Assembly: GCA_015233515.1 (NCBI GenBank)
Contig: JADFXS010000063.1
Location: 6,072-12,213, forward strand
Length of the DNA: 6,142 nt
Direction of reading: 5' to 3'
Source: Deltaproteobacteria bacterium
Lineage (GTDB): Bacteria > Desulfobacterota > Desulfarculia > Adiutricales > JAGVGV01
Numbering within the stretch: position 1 is the stretch's first letter; the number at the start of each line of letters is the position of its first letter. Position numbers and translations under genes: made by a program. This document shows, piece after piece, positions 4,116 to 6,142 of this stretch. The notes below the pieces were generated by a model. It ran no database searches and was not told the origin of the DNA. It worked only from the letters and a program-made list of their open reading frames with translations.

Positions 4116-6113
4116 ATGAAGCTTTCCAAAAAGCTGCCATTGACTACCGGCGCTTGTATCTTCTTCGGCTTGTCCATCCTGGTCGGACTACTGGCTTTCC
4201 TTCTGGAAATCGATCAGAAAGAACGCTTGGAACGTGTCCGCCAATCCTTGGAAGGAGCTGCCGCCGAACAACTCCACGCCAAAATCGATGTCACCTATTC
4301 CATGATCAACGCCATCCATGAAAATGGACAAGGTCAACCTAGCCCTCAACTCCAACAGGAATGCCTCACGTTGCTCAAGAAGACACGTTTTGGCCCGGAA
4401 AAAAAATCCTACTTCTGGGTCCATACGCTGGATGAAAAAAACCTCGATAAGCCCAAAATGCTCATGCATCCGACCCTCCCCCAGCTTGATGGCACAGACA
4501 TTTCTGATTTTATTGATAAAAAAAGATTCAAACAGATATCCTACCGGGGAATTATCCATGATAATAACGCCCCGGAAGTAGCCGGTATAAAAGAGACCAA
4601 TCTCTTCGTCGATATGAACCGAGCCTGTGCGGCCTCATCCGCAGGGGAAGGAATAGTGCTCTACTACTGGCCCGACCCGTCGCGCCGCATGGATGTGGGA
4701 TATTCGAAGATGTCCGCGGTCAAGTATTTCAAACCATGGGGTTGGGTGATCGGAACCGGTGAATATGTGGATAACATAGATGCGGAAGTGGCCAAGGAAC
4801 AAGCGATCATTACCCAGCACTTTCGCGCCATGATTTATACTATGTTATTTTCCCTCCTGGGCCTGATGGCTATCGCCGTCGGCCTCAATATCTATTTAGT
4901 CCGTCGAATTTCGATTCCCTTACGCGATATGGCCGTTTACGCGACCAAAATCGAGCACGGCATTTTAACCGATCGGCTGCCGATGGGGCGCACGATCAAC
5001 TGCTCTCAAAAAAATAAATGCGGGAAAAACGACTGTCCCAGTTTTGGGCGGGAATCCGTTTGTTGGATTGAATCCGGATCGTTTGCGGCGGTTCCGGTTT
5101 GTCCGCGGGCGGTGGAAGGTCACGATTGCCGGACCTGTTCCATTTACCGCGACGAAGTTAAAGACGAAATATACGAGATGGCCTCGGCTTTCAACTCGAT
5201 GGTTGAAGCTCTTAATCGTCAAGCCGAGTTAACCGAACAGATGGCCAAAGGAGACTTGACTCAAAGTGTGGTCGCTCGTTCACCGGAAGATAAACTGGGG
5301 CAAGCTCTGCAGAGCATGGTCCAGGATCTGAATAAAGTTTTGGGACGAGTAAATTTAGTGGTGGATATAGTCGCCCGCGGCAGTCGAGAGATTGCCTCCT
5401 CCACTCATTCTCTTTCCATGGGAGCCGCTCAACAAAGCGCTGCTGTTGATGAAATATCCATATCAATGAAGGAGATCGGAAAACGGACCAAGCTTTATGC
5501 GGAAAATTCCCAACAGGCCAACCGATTGGCAACTTCAACCCGCTCGTCAGCTGAAAACGGAAATATAGAAGTAAATCAGATGGTCACGGCTATGAACGAG
5601 ATGAAGGAAGCCGGTCATCAAATTGTCAAAATCGTCAGGATGATCGATGATATTGCTTTTCAAACCAATATTCTGGCCATCAACGCCGCGATTGAGTCGG
5701 CGCGCGCCGGTCGCCATGGCCGGGGTTTCGCCGTGGTGGCCGAAGAGGTTCGTCATTTATCCAACCGCTCGGCCCAAGCCGCCCAGGAAGCGGCCGGCCT
5801 CGTAAGCGCGACCATTGATAAGGTTGAAACCGGCGCGGCCATGGCCGGGCGGACGGAAACCATTTTGTCCGAGATTGTGGACAGCGCCATCAAAGTTGCG
5901 GACTTGATCGGCCAGATCGCCTCGGCGGCCAATGAACAATCCGAAAGCGCCAACCAAATCGGTTTAGGATTGTCCCAAATCGGACAAGTCACCAGTCAAA
6001 ACGCGACCACGGCCCAGGCCACGGCTAAGGCCGTCGACGAACTTTCCACCCAAGCCGGCGAGCTTAGCAATTTGATGTGTCATTTCAAACTTAACCCAAG
6101 TTTACCAAGATAA
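4116..6113 (+). CDS. Methyl-accepting chemotaxis protein with Cache_2 sensor and Cys-rich HAMP insert
   Basis: This 665-residue membrane receptor passes ligand signals to CheA/CheW. Order of parts: short basic N-terminus; membrane helix 1 (about 11-30); periplasmic Cache_2-type sensor (about 31-235) with [33 protein letters not shown] and [17 protein letters not shown]; membrane helix 2 (about 238-262); HAMP first helix ([10 protein letters not shown] onward). A cysteine-rich insert follows (about 291-345; Cys 296, 302, 307, 316, 329, 338, 341), then the HAMP second helix ([13 protein letters not shown]) and a second HAMP-like unit (about 370-408). The signalling hairpin has its tip at 511-549 ([20 protein letters not shown] to [10 protein letters not shown]). 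Spacing from the tip to QQ439-440, E446 and E453 matches the methylation positions of E. coli Tsr as I recall them, suggesting the 36-heptad class. The tip has Arg533 where Tsr has Glu391. There is no C-terminal CheR-binding pentapeptide. The periplasmic ligand is unknown; Cache_2 receptors often sense small organic acids. Confidence 0.95.
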   Translation: MKLSKKLPLTTGACIFFGLSILVGLLAFLLEIDQKERLERVRQSLEGAAAEQLHAKIDVTYSMINAIHENGQGQPSPQLQQECLTLLKKTRFGPEKKSYFWVHTLDEKNLDKPKMLMHPTLPQLDGTDISDFIDKKRFKQISYRGIIHDNNAPEVAGIKETNLFVDMNRACAASSAGEGIVLYYWPDPSRRMDVGYSKMSAVKYFKPWGWVIGTGEYVDNIDAEVAKEQAIITQHFRAMIYTMLFSLLGLMAIAVGLNIYLVRRISIPLRDMAVYATKIEHGILTDRLPMGRTINCSQKNKCGKNDCPSFGRESVCWIESGSFAAVPVCPRAVEGHDCRTCSIYRDEVKDEIYEMASAFNSMVEALNRQAELTEQMAKGDLTQSVVARSPEDKLGQALQSMVQDLNKVLGRVNLVVDIVARGSREIASSTHSLSMGAAQQSAAVDEISISMKEIGKRTKLYAENSQQANRLATSTRSSAENGNIEVNQMVTAMNEMKEAGHQIVKIVRMIDDIAFQTNILAINAAIESARAGRHGRGFAVVAEEVRHLSNRSAQAAQEAAGLVSATIDKVETGAAMAGRTETILSEIVDSAIKVADLIGQIASAANEQSESANQIGLGLSQIGQVTSQNATTAQATAKAVDELSTQAGELSNLMCHFKLNPSLPR

Positions 6114-6142
6114 TTATAAAATTGTAATAATATCTTTATATT

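Noticed and set aside
3929..4321. Plus-strand open frame of 130 codons across the MCP start
   Set aside because: It overlaps the MCP in another frame; the MCP has the stronger ribosome binding site and clear homology.
4188..4559. Minus-strand open frame of 123 codons inside the MCP gene
   Set aside because: It is antisense to the Cache domain coding region and has no domain or ribosome binding site of its own.

Overview
The window carries five protein genes with good Shine-Dalgarno sequences, plus one gene-free island of about 500 bases (1153-1660) rich in palindromic repeats. Codon use and base composition look alike across the five genes, and no gene carries obvious transfer signs. The organism cannot be fixed from this window. 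A sensory receptor with a Cache_2 ligand domain and a cysteine-rich insert, together with TTCCCAAGCTC-type intergenic palindromes, would fit a Desulfobacterota (deltaproteobacterial) or similar environmental anaerobe. That is an inference and is weakly held.

Layout. 1-150: a repeat arm, a candidate extended -10 promoter and the leader of a DhaK-type dihydroxyacetone kinase gene (151-1152, +). 1153-1660: a gene-free island with a 50-base imperfect palindrome, a cluster of nested inverted repeats and a second copy of the repeat arm seen at the left edge. 1661-2236 (+): a stand-alone HD-domain hydrolase of the (p)ppGpp hydrolase (MESH1/SpoT-like) fold. 2358-3050 (+): an aspartate/glutamate racemase-family protein close to E. 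coli YgeA. 3089-3871 (-): a cytoplasmic TPR protein, convergent with the racemase gene. 3872-4115: a divergent promoter region. 4116-6113 (+): a membrane methyl-accepting chemotaxis protein (MCP).

How the genes work together. They do not form an obvious single pathway. DhaK stands without its usual DhaL partner. The HD hydrolase and the racemase are codirectional but 121 bases apart, with a palindrome between them. The TPR gene and the MCP share a divergent control region, which is the only physical hint of shared regulation. The points most worth a second look are: a seven-cysteine module inserted inside the HAMP connector of the MCP; a racemase with alanine at the position of the first catalytic residue; an HD hydrolase that keeps all metal and catalytic residues but lacks the Arg-Lys pair of canonical (p)ppGpp hydrolases; and the repeat island. 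I found no CRISPR array, transposase, tRNA or rRNA, and no clearly novel multi-gene system.
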